DNA of 64,000 bases. It comes from Saccharum officinarum (Eukaryota > Streptophyta > Magnoliopsida > Poales > Poaceae). The notes under the pieces are model-generated. The model was not told where the DNA came from. It ran no database searches and saw only the letters and a program-made list of their open reading frames with translations. The stretch is from NCBI GenBank assembly GCA_020631735.1, contig CM036188.1:13806214-13870213 (forward strand), read 5' to 3'. Each line of letters opens with the position of its first letter. Position 1 is the first letter of the stretch. A program made the translations under genes and the position numbers. Below, piece after piece: positions 1 to 10,713 of the stretch.

Positions 1-1
1 T

Positions 2-207
2 TGACAAGCGCCTGCGCCTGCGCTGGGCGTCGGCGCGCGCTTCGACTTCGAGCTCCCTCCGGCGTCCATGTTCGCGCTGTCCGCAGTGGCCATGATTGCC
101 ACGGTGGCGTCATACGAAGGGCGCTGGGGCCGGCTGCGCCGCCGGGGGCAGCGCGCGGCCTCAGCATCCTGAAGCGCGTCGGCGTCGGCATGGCGTTCTC
201 GACCGCG
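2..207 (+). pseudogene. NPF/PTR-family transporter fragment, frame-broken
   Basis: GC-rich coding-like DNA at the contig edge. Frame 2 reads ARFDFELPPASMFALSAV and on through a hydrophobic stretch to ASYE. Frame 1 then reads RGLSILKRVGVGMAFSTA. That order (membrane helix, short basic loop, 'R-G-L-S-x-L-x-R-x-G-x-G' helix start) is typical of the second half of plant NPF (NRT1/PTR) proton-coupled nitrate/peptide transporters in the plasma membrane. The two pieces are in different frames, so there is an indel near 115-150 or this is a decayed copy. The rest of the gene lies outside the window and in the gap. The family call is from motif memory; the subfamily cannot be told. Confidence 0.5.
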
Positions 208-307
208 NNNNNNNNNNNNNNNNNNNNNNNNNNNNNNNNNNNNNNNNNNNNNNNNNNNNNNNNNNNNNNNNNNNNNNNNNNNNNNNNNNNNNNNNNNNNN
301 NNNNNNN
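208..307. other. Assembly gap (100 N)
   Basis: Exactly 100 N, the usual placeholder for a gap of unknown size. The sequence on its two sides should not be assumed to be contiguous. Confidence 1.
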
Positions 308-728
308 AAACCCTGCAAACACACAATCTCAAAGCAATGCAAGAGACGATAGCAGGATTCTTAATGAACAGGTCTTAAAGCCCGGCACCGAGTTCTACTT
401 TAACCCCGATGAACAATGGCTTCCAAAAAACTAGGGTCATGATAACTTTATTTTGAATGTAATGGGTCATGACAACTTGTTATCGGATCCAAAGGACGGA
501 CACGATGATGAAAGTATACAATACAAGCTTGTATTATATATGGTGCACAAATTGTTTGTATATACTTTCTTTTTAGTTGGGTTACTTGCGTACATTGCTC
601 GAAACCAAACTTTACTATATACACGTGTATGCATATATTATTTGTAGGGCAAAAATCGTATACGAAAACCTATTTTAAAACCAAAATAAATTATGAATTG
701 AAATGAAAAAGAAAAAGGAAAAAAAGAG
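308..728. other. Unassigned sequence at contig start
   Basis: No gene is recognised. A short open stretch (frame from 308 to 434) reads NEQVLKPGTEFYFNPDEQW and then stops. The phrase GGGTCATGA(T/C)AACTT occurs twice 30-odd bases apart (434 and 463). The rest is AT-rich. This may be the tail of an exon or transposon gene cut by the gap. Confidence 0.4.
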
Positions 729-730
729 GA

Positions 731-909
731 CTTTTACTCCCGGTTGGTAATACCAACCGGGAGTAAAGGTGTCTATCAGGCCGCGGGCCTAGCTGACTCT
801 TTACTCCCGGTTGGTATTACCAACCGGGAGTAAAGTCCCCCTTTTACTCCCGGTTGTGAACCTTACTCCCGAAAACGTACTCCCGGTTGGGCAACCGGGA
901 GTAAAGGGG
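731..909. repeat. Nested hairpins, CACTA-like subterminal repeats
   Basis: The unit TTTACTCCCGGTTGGTA and its reverse complement alternate repeatedly. Positions 731-768 form one near-perfect palindrome, 799-835 a second, and 837-860 pairs with 889-909 as a third. Motifs of the type 'ACTCCCGGTTGG' are common as subterminal repeats of grass CACTA elements and their small derivatives. Neither a clear CACTA terminus nor a target duplication was found, so the element is probably partial. The palindromes could fold into long stems if transcribed. Confidence 0.6.
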
Positions 910-948
910 GTTGCCAACCGGGAGTATATGTCATTCCTGTTACTAGTG

Positions 949-1179
949 ATTGGTCTGCTCGGCCACACTTTTTCTCCTGTCTGCTCGGCGGTGTTCTTGT
1001 GTATCGATTCTTGAGTGTCACGTTGTGTTTCTTGGAGACATTCAGCCTTCCATAGGCTTGTGATTTACTCACCTGTATGGGTGTGCTTTGGAGATTGATT
1101 TGGGACAGCGGCCAAACATTTCTGAAAAGAAATTTGAGACTCCCATTCACCCTTCCCGGTCGCCACTTTCGGTCCTTCA
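949..1179 (+). repeat. Truncated Sirevirus LTR 3' end
   Basis: This stretch is the reverse-complement twin of 59060-59291, the terminal part of the full-length Sirevirus 3' LTR in this window. It ends ..GGTCCTTCA at 1179, and the next bases match the sequence beside the other LTR, not a primer-binding site. It is therefore the outer end of a 3' or solo LTR. The left part of the LTR is missing and is replaced at 948/949 by hairpin-rich DNA. Confidence 0.75.
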
Positions 1180-1238
1180 AAGAATATAAATGAGGGGGAG
1201 AATTGCACATTCGGGAGTAGATGACAAGTAGCATCATT

Positions 1239-1615
1239 GTGATTCCAAATAAACCAAATTACATGCTGAACCGAATAGAGTTTACACTTTACACTGGCAT
1301 CGTCGATACCTGTACTGTCCGGTTTACAGGATCAGATCAAACACTAGCTTAAATGATCACACGCACCACATCTGGAAGACATGATTGACTTATTTATACG
1401 CGTAAACGAAGGAAACATAATAAAAAGGATAACTGATGGTACTGGCAAACTTGCAGAGGCCCTTATTTGGCACACAACAGCGGCGACTAGTGTTCCCCAG
1501 CAGGCCACGCACACGCTGGATGATGTTGAAACAACGCACGACATGCATGACGTGGATGATTTGTCAGAAGAAAAGGGAAACAAATAACCTGATTTGGCGC
1601 AGCGACATACACCTA
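1239..1615 (-). other. Gene A 3' untranslated region
   Basis: This follows the RIP2 stop at 1616. It is clearly related to 22641-22990, the sequence beyond the severed stop of gene B. Shared phrases include GTGATTCCAAA, ACATGCTGAA and a TTTACAGGA..GATCAAA..CAAGCACTAGCT-like run, all on the plus strand. Homology of two non-coding tails shows that genes A and B are paralogues over their whole 3' ends. No poly(A) signal was pinned down. Confidence 0.6.
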
Positions 1616-2498
1616 CTAAATTTCACTCGCCCTGTACCGACGACCACGGCCCCTCACGTCGACGACGCCACGAGCCGGCATGGGACGAGGACGACCGCTG
1701 TTGAGCACGAGCCAAACGGCATGGAGCTCCAAATAGGGGTGCGGTTCCGCATAGTCTCTTCGCTTCCACTCTTGCAGACGCCTTGACATCTCCCCATATT
1801 TCCACACGTAATCAGTGATCAATTCTTTGGTGAATCCCGTGCCGGTACTCCAGCCACCGCCCACCAGCAATGGAGTGGAGGACAGGATTCATCCTCGCAG
1901 ACTCACAGACCATGAAGATTAGGCCCGCGAGTGCCAGCCTGGCGCTCATCAGACCATCCACCTCCTGGTCTGGCTGGATGGAGCTTGAGAGCCTGCGCAC
2001 GGCGTGCATCGCGAAGCCTCGGCCCAGATGCGCGCCCGCCAGTTTGTGCATGATTTCATCATACGTTCTGGCTTCCAGTATACTTTTGTACGAGTTGCCC
2101 CAGTCCAGAGGTTTTGCTGGTTTGTTGTAGTGTTGCATCCTGAGGCTTCTTGGGTCGCCTAGCTCGTACAAATCTCCTTGTTGGTTGATGAAGCCAAAGA
2201 CGAACAAGCTGTCATCGCACATGACTAGGGTCGTCGACGACGTTTCAGAGTCCTCCACAACTTGCAGCTTGATGTAAAGCCACCTCGCTGGTTGTATAGT
2301 TGGACGCTGCTTGGGGAGCAATGGGTGGTCTCGGGTGGAGCAGAGATTTGAATTAGGGTGGCGATCCAAGATATCCTCGCGTTGCTCTGGGTGGTCGGCG
2401 GCGACGCGACGTAGATCCATTATGAATAAATGGAACGACATTTCATCTCCAATGGTGTAGACTACTTCAGTTTCATATTCCTCAGACACCGTTGTGAC
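1616..2498 (-). pseudogene. Gene A terminal RIP domain (RIP2), frameshifted
   Basis: RIP-fold module (rRNA N-glycosylase family, which removes one adenine from the sarcin-ricin loop of 28S rRNA). The exon starts at an AG acceptor (ATGAAG|GTCACA, 2498) in phase 0. It opens with VVYTIGDEMSFHLFIMDL, the family's N-terminal strand and helix. The active-site helix reads MVCESARMNPV (Glu and Arg present). The first active-site Tyr is Phe here (SLFVFGF); the second is present (NSYKSIL), and the later Trp occurs in RRLQEWKRR. A 7-bp insertion near 1856-1862 shifts the frame after the active-site helix, so the C-terminal lobe is read in another frame and ends ..RYRASEI. The exon length of 883 bp is not a multiple of three. 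The inverted copy at 57741 has the same insertion, so the break predates the duplication. Probably inactive. Confidence 0.85.
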
Positions 2499-2621
2499 CT
2501 TCATATATGTAGTACCGGAGTTAATTTAGTTAAAACAAGAAGGAAAGAGATATATGTGTATATGTAATGATGAAATGTGTCTTCAATGGTTGGCGCAAGC
2601 AATTAGATAGTCCTCCTTTAC

Positions 2622-3302
2622 CTCCGATGGACCACTTTGTTCTGTCAGAGTACTAATCTCATCGTCCTCTTCTTTACTGGTTGTTTCCTCCGGCAGCCAG
2701 TCCCTGTCCGATGCCTCTGATGGGTACCAGGTGACCTCCACTTGGACTTCATTGCCGTCGTCAGTTTTACTTTTACTCGAACAAATTCCATTGTCGAAGC
2801 AGAGAGGAGCTTTCACTTCAACTTCTTTGCCATCGTCAGTTTCAATCTGCAGGTTCACCTCTATGTGAAGCACCCTACCGCATGGCACTGCAACCACATT
2901 CCTTGCCAGCTCAAGAAGGAACCACGAGCTGTCGTCGTCGGTACTGGAGAAATACCGACGCGTCCCCTTTGCACACCTGAAGAGGACGCTCCTGTATTTG
3001 TCCTCGAAGCCATCGATGAGCGCACTGATTTCACCACCGATGCCAGCAGCGATCTGCCCATCCTTGAGCCGAAACTTGACGACCTGCACAGTGGCCTCCC
3101 GAGCGTTGGACATCACCGCGTAGGTCACCTCTGCTACCTCGCGGCAGTCATCATTTGCTGGATTGCAGATGGTGTGGGTCCTCGGTGGTCCGTCGACTTG
3201 GTCAGCATACTTCTGGTCATAGCAATCCCATTCCCATTTGATCGGAGCAGCATCTGGGATGTCAATTTTGATGGCGAAGCACCCATAATCTACCATTCTT
3301 CC
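2622..3302 (-). CDS. Gene A DUF6598-like exon
   Basis: A 681-bp exon (227 codons, phase 0 at both ends), open throughout. The acceptor is GTTGTAG|GGAAGA at 3302 and the donor CGGAG|GTAAAG at 2622. It encodes the main part of a beta-rich domain resembling the grass DUF6598 family (PF20241, named from memory). Landmarks are GCFAIKIDIP, VAEVTYAVMSN, ISALIDGF, LFRCAKGTR, LELARNVVAVPCGRVLHIEV and QVEVTWYP. The first strands of the same domain (RVELLAIRADLGV..FDGKRGQIIYR) are encoded at the end of the preceding RIP1 exon. After the domain comes an acidic linker rich in Glu, Asp, Ser and Thr, then the intron to RIP2. DUF6598 has no established reaction. The frame is intact although both RIP neighbours are broken. 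Confidence 0.7.
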
Positions 3303-3413
3303 CTACAACCATGCACGCACTGATTGATTGACACTTGCTTGGATGTGAATGGATTGATATTAAACATTAAATATGGTAGTATAATACAATATATGAGTAG
3401 TATTTGTATATAC

Positions 3414-4321
3414 CTGTTCTCCTTGCTTCTCGTGCCTGTAGATGATTTGGCCTCGTTTCCCGTCGAAGACGACGATTTTCGTGCCGATTACCCCAAGGTC
3501 GGCACGTATGGCCAACAGTTCCACTCGGGGTCGGCGATCGCCGTTGGTGCAATCATCATCAGGTAGCCGGCCGGTGTTGAGCACGAGGGAAGTGGCTTGT
3601 TTCTCTCGAATGCGGTGCGGTTCAGTGTAGTTTCGACTCTTCCACGCCTGCAGATTGCGTGACATTTCCACATATTTCCACACATAATCATCCATCAGTT
3701 GCCTGTTCAATGCCTTGCCTTCCTTCCACCTAACTGCAAAGGCGTTGTAGATAGGTTGCATCCTTGCAGACTCGCAGAATATGATGATCAAGCCAGCCAG
3801 TGCCAGCCCAGTGCTGATATTGATACCATCCACCTGATTTGGGTATCTGGATAGCACGTGCACAGCGTCCATGGCGAAGCCCCTGCCCAGCTTTTCATGC
3901 ATTAATTTTGTCACGATGTCATTTCTATCTTTGGCTTGCAGCAAGGATTTGTAATTGACGCCCAACTGTAGGTATGTGGTGGTTGGTCTTGGGGGAGGAA
4001 GGATTCGCTGTTCTTGTTGTCGACAAGCTTGTACACAGCTCCATTCTGGTTAATGAATCCACAGACATATAAGTTGTCATCCCGCATCAGTAGGGATGTC
4101 GACAACATTTCTTCGCCCTTCACCACCTGCAGCTTGATGCGAAACCATCTCACAGGTTGTTCAGCATGCTGATTGGAAAGCAATGGGCAGGAATCCAAGA
4201 TATCCTCTTTGTCTCAGTGTTCAGCTAGAATGCGACGTAGATCCGTTATGAATCTAGAGAATGACACTTCATCTTCGATAGTGTGGACTACTTCGATCAG
4301 CTTCCCAAACATCACTTCGTC
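3414..4321 (-). pseudogene. Gene A first RIP domain (RIP1), degenerate
   Basis: RIP module plus the N-terminal strands of the next DUF6598 domain. The acceptor is GATGCAG|GACGAAG (4321) and the donor GAACAG|GTATAT (3414). Recognisable parts are VVHTIEDEVSFSRFITDLR, DNLYVCGFINQNG (first Tyr present), NYKSLLQ (second Tyr), IIFCESARMQPI (Glu and Arg present), RNLQAWKSR (Trp), then RVELLAIRADLGVIG. Three lesions are visible. There is an in-frame TGA at 4214-4216. About 12 residues are missing near 4196, compared with RIP2. One base is lost from the C run at 3961-3963, which shifts the frame. No upstream module follows the acceptor, so the 5' exons are lost or distant. No signal peptide is seen. 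Confidence 0.85.
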
Positions 4322-6338
4322 CTGCATCTTACCATTGCTATTATAAAATATAATTTTAAATAATCCTCTAACTTTATATCTAGATCACCCGCATCTATTA
4401 CTATGAAAGATAATTTTAAATATAACCTACTAATTTTGTATCTAGATTACTCACATATGTCATTATGAAAGATAATTTAAAATACATAATAATCATTTTG
4501 TAGATTATCCACCCTTATGAAAGATCATGAAAAATGACATCCTAAATTTACATCCAACTTACCCATATACTCCCATGGATGAACCAAAAAAGTCAAAGCG
4601 GCTTATAATTTGAAACGGAGAGAGTATGTTTGGTATGGAAGAATATAAAGTATTACCTTTATATTGTATCTATCTCAGCCATTATAAAAAATAAACAAAA
4701 ATATGTCTCAAATCTACGTGTAGATAGTAATATGTGCTATTAAAAATAAATCGATACCTATAAAGTACGAGACACACATATTTCTAAATTAAATAACCAT
4801 ACCATAATGTTATGTTTCACCATTTATACAAAGTAAACATATATACATTGGGATATATATTTATTTTAATAGCTTAGCAAGCAAGGAAAAATATTTAACT
4901 GACAAACCATATAGAAATAACATAATACTAACTATTCACTTTAAATTATATTACTACTACATATAATCAACTTTTTAAGTTGTTATTTTAAATAAGTTTA
5001 TATATTTTAATTGAACTATTATGTCTTATCAATATTGCTAATTTAATATTAAGCACTCCATGATATATAGAACAATACTAGACACATGTAATCCTGTGAT
5101 ATAACAAATTCAACAAATTCAGTGCTAGAGTACAATATGAGTTCAACTTGATTAATATATGGAAAACAATACTACTAGGACTTAAACTCTTTTTAATTCA
5201 AAAATAATTTTTGAATAAAAGATAAAAAATGCTGAGAGTTTCTACCTAACATGTGAAAAATTTGCACAACTCGATTGAAAGTCGAAAACTAAACTACGAT
5301 TCATGAAGTCACATAAAAGGATGCAACTAGAGTTTATATATTTTAATATTATGTTTCAACTAAACACCTATCATGCTAGAAAAAAAGATAAATAGTAGAA
5401 ATTCTAACTAGAGGTGTCTAATAGAGCCTCCACGTTAATCCTCATGAGACATGTTAATCCTCATGAGACACGATAGGAAAAACATAGATCCTAGAAATTC
5501 TCAAAAAAATTCGAAACATTTGGTTACAATTCGGTATAATCTAATCACCATTGATAATAACAGCTAATGGATCTATTTTGTAAAACAACATAAGGCAACA
5601 CATGACTCTATATTCGAACTACTCACATATGCCATTAAGAAACATGATCTAAAGTATATCTAAATTTGCATCTAATTACCCATGTACTCTTATTATGACA
5701 GATAATTTACGTAAACCTAAATTTTATCTTATTATTTGAAAAAATAAATATTCTCTCAAATCTACGTCTAAAAATTACCAACATCTTTTATTAAAAAAAT
5801 TTAAAATAACATAGGGCATGTATATGTTTATACATTACCCACTTCTATCAATATTAATATATTAAGATTTGAGCAAAGTAAGCATATGCATGTTTTGCCA
5901 GCATGCATGAGTGATAAATATATATGTTATGTTTCATCACAAAAAAATATTTTCTCAACAACTCATATCTAATGAAACTAACAAATTGAAATCATATTAG
6001 TAATCATGACATATAATTTATATAAGTTGTTACTTTAGATATACTTACGTACTTTAGCTAAATGTTTGACATATCTATATTGTTAGTATAGTCATAACTG
6101 CACATATAACTCTTTGACAGGAAAATTCAATCATCATGAGAAGTACGGGAGAACACTAATGACTATATTTTCCCGGTCCTCTAAGATTACTTTAGACTAA
6201 AAAATTGAAAATTATATAGCTTAAGGATTAAAATTCTTTTGAGGTTAGCTCTGGTACCCCATCTGAGATCGCACTTCAAACTCTACCACTCATCTTTAAT
6301 GACATGGTGCAGGTTTCAATTGGTTACTTATGCTAATG
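4322..6338. other. AT-rich 5' flank of gene A in two related blocks
   Basis: No coding sequence. Blocks 4330-5160 and about 5380-6130 resemble each other and the flank of gene B at 33820-35000. All repeat short units such as CATTATGAAAGATAATTTAAA followed by 'TTTGTATCTAGATTACCCA', spaced 60-70 bp. A phrase of the type GTAAACATATATxCATTxGGATA then TTTATTTTAATAGCTTA is shared by 4840 and 34700. This looks like an old tandemly duplicated gene flank whose exons have gone. The tail at 4575-4627 carries half of a Stowaway-like sequence (GACTTATAATTTGAAACGGAG type). Confidence 0.5.
5434..5470. repeat. Tandem 19-bp repeat, two copies
   Basis: GTTAATCCTCATGAGACAT is followed immediately by an almost identical second copy that ends ..GAGACAC. 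It lies inside the decayed gene A flank. Confidence 0.8.
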
Positions 6339-6340
6339 TA

Positions 6341-6486
6341 CTCCCTCCGTTCCAAATTATAAGTCGCTTTGACTTATTTGGTTCATCTATTTTGTTATGT
6401 ATCTAGATATATTATTATATCTAGATGCATAACAAAATGGATGTACCAGAAAAGTCAAAACGACTTATAATTTGGAACGGAGGGAG
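6341..6486. mobile_element. Stowaway-type MITE
   Basis: Terminal inverted repeats CTCCCTCCGTTCCAAATTAT at the left and the matching GGAACGGAGGGAG end at the right, flanked by TA on each side (6339-6340 and 6487-6488). It is 146 bp long and nearly palindromic throughout. This is the classic form of grass Stowaway (Tc1/mariner-derived) elements, moved in trans and without genes. Confidence 0.9.
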
Positions 6487-6529
6487 TAGTATTTAAGAAA
6501 GAACTCTAGGACCAAAAATTCTTATTGTT

Positions 6530-9356
6530 TGTCACACCCATTTTTAAGGACAAAAATAGGATGCATAAAAGACTCATGTGCGCCCCAGGAATTAGTCGCA
6601 CACACAAGTTGATAAATTACAAAAGTATCATCACAGTGCTTATTACATAACGAGTGAATATTATCGCATAGTCTTATACAATAAATGTAGCAACTAATAA
6701 TAAATCTCTCGCGGAAGCTCCAAACATAGGGACACAGTCAACTGGTTGCCATCAAGCCTAGTACTCATCTCGATAGTCCTCGTTGTACTCATCATCTGTT
6801 GTGTTGGAAATAGCAAGAGTGAGCACATGCCGTACTCCACAAGTATAACACAGGGTTTATGAGGCACAAAAGGCTACACACTGTTTGATTGCATTTAGCT
6901 TTTAATCATTATATAATTAGCAATTGAGTAGCATCAAGGTAAACCAATTCCCAATAATGAATCAATGATCAATTGTAATGAGGATAATGATTAGTATTAA
7001 CAAGAGCATGATAATAAGAACAGTAATTAAGCATGATATAACCATGGTAATCAACTATCTGTAAATGTTCCAAGGCCGCCCGTATCTATAGGCACGGCTA
7101 GTATACTAGTTTTTTTTAACTCTGCGCAGAGGTGTATACTTTCACTGTGAGTCATGATTCCTATATGCTAGGGGGTCATGAATCCCCAAACACAAGAAAC
7201 CTTATAAAGCCATTCAAAAGTTTGTCTAACAAGTTAGGGCCATTAGATTTACTCGGCAGGCAGTCCTACACCCAAAGTGGCAAGTCATTCTTATGCCAAT
7301 TAAGATAACCACTAACAAGCTAGAAAAGGTCTCTTGAATAATTAAAGCCAGAGCCATATAGCCCTCATAGCTGTACTGTATGTCCCGGATAAATCACGTA
7401 CAGATAAGTTCTTATGGAGAGAAACTAGAGCAACAAAATAACCCCATGCTCTAGCTCCCTTTCAACAGTAATACAATCATCTTTAAATAATTGGTTGCAT
7501 AATTCATTAGTTAAATTACGAGATCATTGTTCATAACTTGCGCACTAGCCAAGCTATCCAAATGCACATCCCATAGGTGACAAGGGAACAGGAAATCAAT
7601 AGCTATGTTATAATCTCTACGGTTGCCAAGGAGGACACATGCATATGAGAAGTAATTTCAGTGAATGGGACAACAAGGATGGTCCCATGTCATACTTGCC
7701 TTGATCAAGATACTCTAGGTGGTACTACTGGTCTGACTTGAAATAATACTCTTCGTTGTCAAGGTATTGCTCACCGTCTATAATGGATCACCAAGCATCA
7801 ACACACAATCATCCGAGCAATCATACATGAATCAAACAAAGAGATATATTTAGAATAGTACACCAACAGTAGCAAAATAGTATAAAAGATTTATAAAACT
7901 ATTCTACATGTTGCTACGATCACACAGACGTAAAGATCACAAAAAACGGAGTTGAAACGTGAAAGTTATGAATTTACTAAGATTTCCTATAGATAAATAA
8001 TTACTTTAATACAAGCTTGAAACTTAAATGTTACAAACATACTATACAGTAGCACTAACATGTAGAGCTCGCGAATACGAACCTAACGCAACTTGAACGG
8101 GTCAAATCGGAGTTAAAATGAGCATTTTATAAGCATCTAAAGTTTGAAACAAAACTTTGAAACATTTGAAACATGGTTTTCATTTAAACCGACAGAATTT
8201 ACGTTTTCTAAAGAAGAAAGCATATTTTTGGATTACCCTTAAGGACTGCAAGTTCGATTCAAGAAATAGGGAGGGGCTCATTAACAATTTTCCAGGCCGA
8301 AAGGGTATCGGCCATTGATGGCCGTAGATCTTGAAACCGACGGCTAGGATTAGATGATGGAGAGGCTCGGCGATGCCACTGGCTGGATGAGGAGACAGCG
8401 CGGTGGCGCCATGGCCGGACTTTGCCGGCGTTCACCGATACAGTGGTTCCGGCCACCAATCGGCTCACGGCCTGTACCAAAAGAGAGAGGAGCTTGACGC
8501 GAACTTACCAAGCAAGAAGATGGAGACGAAGTTCAACTGGAGACGACGTGCGGCTCCCGAAAGCGGACGGTGGCGCACTGCAAGGTCTGGCGAGGTACCT
8601 TGAACAAAATAGAACAAAAACAGGATAAGGAAAGGGTCCATTAGCTTCTCTAGGGCAACACGAAGCTCGGCAACCACTTACGGCAGCAACACGACGACGG
8701 ATTTGTCGCAGTCGAGCGTGGTGGCGGCGTTTTAGGGTTCCGCGGGGGCACGAGCTCAATACGGCGTGCGTCTTCGCGCTAGGGTGGAAAAAGGAGAGCG
8801 ACGCGGCTCAGCTTTGCATATAAAGGGGCCAGGGCATCCGATTTCGCGAAGAAATCCCACAGTTTGCGAGATCGAATCGGGCTTGGGTCGGTGTTCATCT
8901 CCGGCTCGGTCACGGCGCGAGGAAGGCGACGCGGCTGACGTGCGGGCCCTAGCCGCCAGCGACACAGAGGAGGAGAGGGCGCGCCCGCTGCTTCGATGGG
9001 TAACCGGGCCGGCCCACTAGCGAGAACTCGGGAGGAAGGGAGCTGGCCTGCGAAGCAGCTGGGCCACCAGACCGAATAGGTGGAAGGAAAACCTTTTCCT
9101 TAATCTCTTCTTTTTTTTCTTTTCCGGATTTTCCAAGGTCATTTCAAATAGAATTTTGAATCAGACTTGAATTAAATTAAAAAACCACTCAATACAATAA
9201 ATACTATGCAGCAGCATGAATGCACATACATGTCTCTAACCTTATATTGTACTTTAATTCAACAAGAATATTATTTTCCTATAAGTCAATGCTCAAATAA
9301 TTGCATGTAAATCGAATTTAACTATTTCAAAAGCAATGAATTTTTTGGGTGTTACA
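6530..9356. mobile_element. Solo LTR 1, about 2.8 kb
   Basis: Begins TGTCACACCC and ends GGGTGTTACA. It is related over its length to the second element at 16665-19625, with shared runs such as GAACGGGTCAAATCGGAG and ACGGAGTT, and both carry a GC-rich block in the last third (8250-9060). Flanking pentamers (TTGTT and CACCA) do not match, so the insertion is old or an edge is altered. Short open frames in the GC-rich block have no recognisable product. By analogy, large LTRs starting TGTAACACCC belong to Tekay/Del-type chromoviruses of grasses; that assignment is inference. Confidence 0.6.
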
Positions 9357-10593
9357 CACCAAGCATATGTGTTGTTTGCTTTTCCACTGCTTGGGCTAGT
9401 ATACCCTGTTTAGGAAAAGACATATAGATGATTCTTTTATTCATGTATATGTTCAATTTTTTCATGATTAGGGAGGTCATCAGTATACCCTGCTTGCTTG
9501 GCTGTGAGTATTGGAGGCCAGGAAGTAGATCATGAAACACTACATGCCTATCTAATTTCCTTTTCCATGAAAATTGTTACTACTAGATTCACATTCACTG
9601 TTGGTCTCGTCTCTCAGGAGGGAGTATATCAAATAGCAGCGCCTCTGTTGGTCTACCCTGTCAGCTCTTAGTTTATTTTATTCTGACGCCAGCATAAGGC
9701 ATTTTTTTTCAATGCTTTTGCTGTTTGGCACCAAGCTTCTGATGCAATTTACTTCCTCTTCCCCAATCTCCAATAATATCTTTTTTACACTCCAAATACC
9801 AAGGTCTTTGTGCATTGGTTAATTTAGATGCTTCTAGGGAACATATTTTTTTTCTAGTTAATGGTGTTTCATGTTTCATTCAATATGATTTTGATTTCAA
9901 ATTCCAATTCTCATATATAATTCTGTACATTAGCTCAGGGAGCTCTACATTTATTGACTTACCTCCAATTTTTTCAGGTCGGTGGTTAGCTTCATTTTTG
10001 GGGAATTGTTGCACACTTAGCTTCATTTTTTTTCTGAATCAGTGTTGTATTGCAACAATGGAGAAGAAGGTATGTTGTCCTATCTTTTTTTATTTCCCTT
10101 GTGAGAATTTTCATATACTTCTTTTACACATGAATTTTTTTCAAGCACACATCTGTGTACTGGTGTATAAAGTTTGAAACTTTTAAAACTATTCTCAAAC
10201 CAAACTTATTGGCTAAATCAGTAACAAAATGTTCTCGATTCTACGCTTATTCCCAAAGTTTTAATATTCTGAATCTAAACACGTCAACTACCAAAAGTTC
10301 AAAACTGTATGCCTTTTTCTGGTTTTTTAAGTTTTCCTGTGCTCATCTATAAAGAAAGTTGGAAGTAAGTACCACATCTTACAGGTGGACAGAATCAATT
10401 TTTTTATCTAGTAGTGCAAAGTCATGAGAATGTATAGAAAGGTTTTAAATATTAGTCTTCAAAGGTAGATATGTTTTTTTAACACCTGATATTAAAGTTT
10501 GCAATGTTCAGTCAGGAAGTTTATTTATGTAAGGGCTGAAAATGTGGATTACAAATTTTATATGCTTATGTTGTTTGCTTTTTTTTTTGCCAG
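9357..10593. other. No gene recognised
   Basis: AT-rich with long T runs. A possible exon end lies at 10059-10070 (..ACAATGGAGAAGAAG|GTATGT) and a T-rich acceptor tract at 10580-10593 leads into the fragment that follows, suggesting an intron of about 520 bp. Nothing else is supported. Confidence 0.35.
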
Positions 10594-10713
10594 AGTTTTA
10601 GTACCAGCATCAAGTTTGGGAAGTATAGAACTTTTCTGAAGAATCTGACTGAGGAGCAAAAAGCTATCGTCAAGTCATTCGGGTTTGATAGTCTTTTGCA
10701 TTTTGATTGTACA
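10594..10713 (+). pseudogene. Exon remnant, plant transposon/Ulp1-associated type
   Basis: After a T-rich tract and CAG acceptor the frame reads KFGKYRTFLKNLTEEQKAIV and continues KSFGFDSLLHFDCT. The pattern 'L-x-x-x-Q-K/R-x-x-V/I-x-x-x-G-F-G/D-S-L-L-x-F' is familiar from N-terminal parts of grass transposon-associated proteins that often carry Ulp1-like protease or plant-mobile domains. The reading breaks off at 10713 where an LTR-like sequence starts, so only about 40 residues survive. The family is tentative. Confidence 0.35.

Larger units (their letters stand above)
949..3040. repeat. Inverted duplication, arm 1
   Basis: These 2092 bp match 57199-59291 (2093 bp) in inverted orientation with about five differences noticed by eye. 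Two are substitutions and three are single-base length changes in homopolymer runs. The arm holds the LTR end, the gene A 3'UTR, all of RIP2 and two thirds of the DUF6598 exon. Identity ends at 949/59291 on one side, and the other arm runs into the N gap at 57198. Confidence 0.95.

Noticed and set aside
8259..9020. Several short frames that could be a small gene
   Set aside because: They lie in the GC-rich part of solo LTR 1, have counterparts there in LTR 2, and match no protein pattern.
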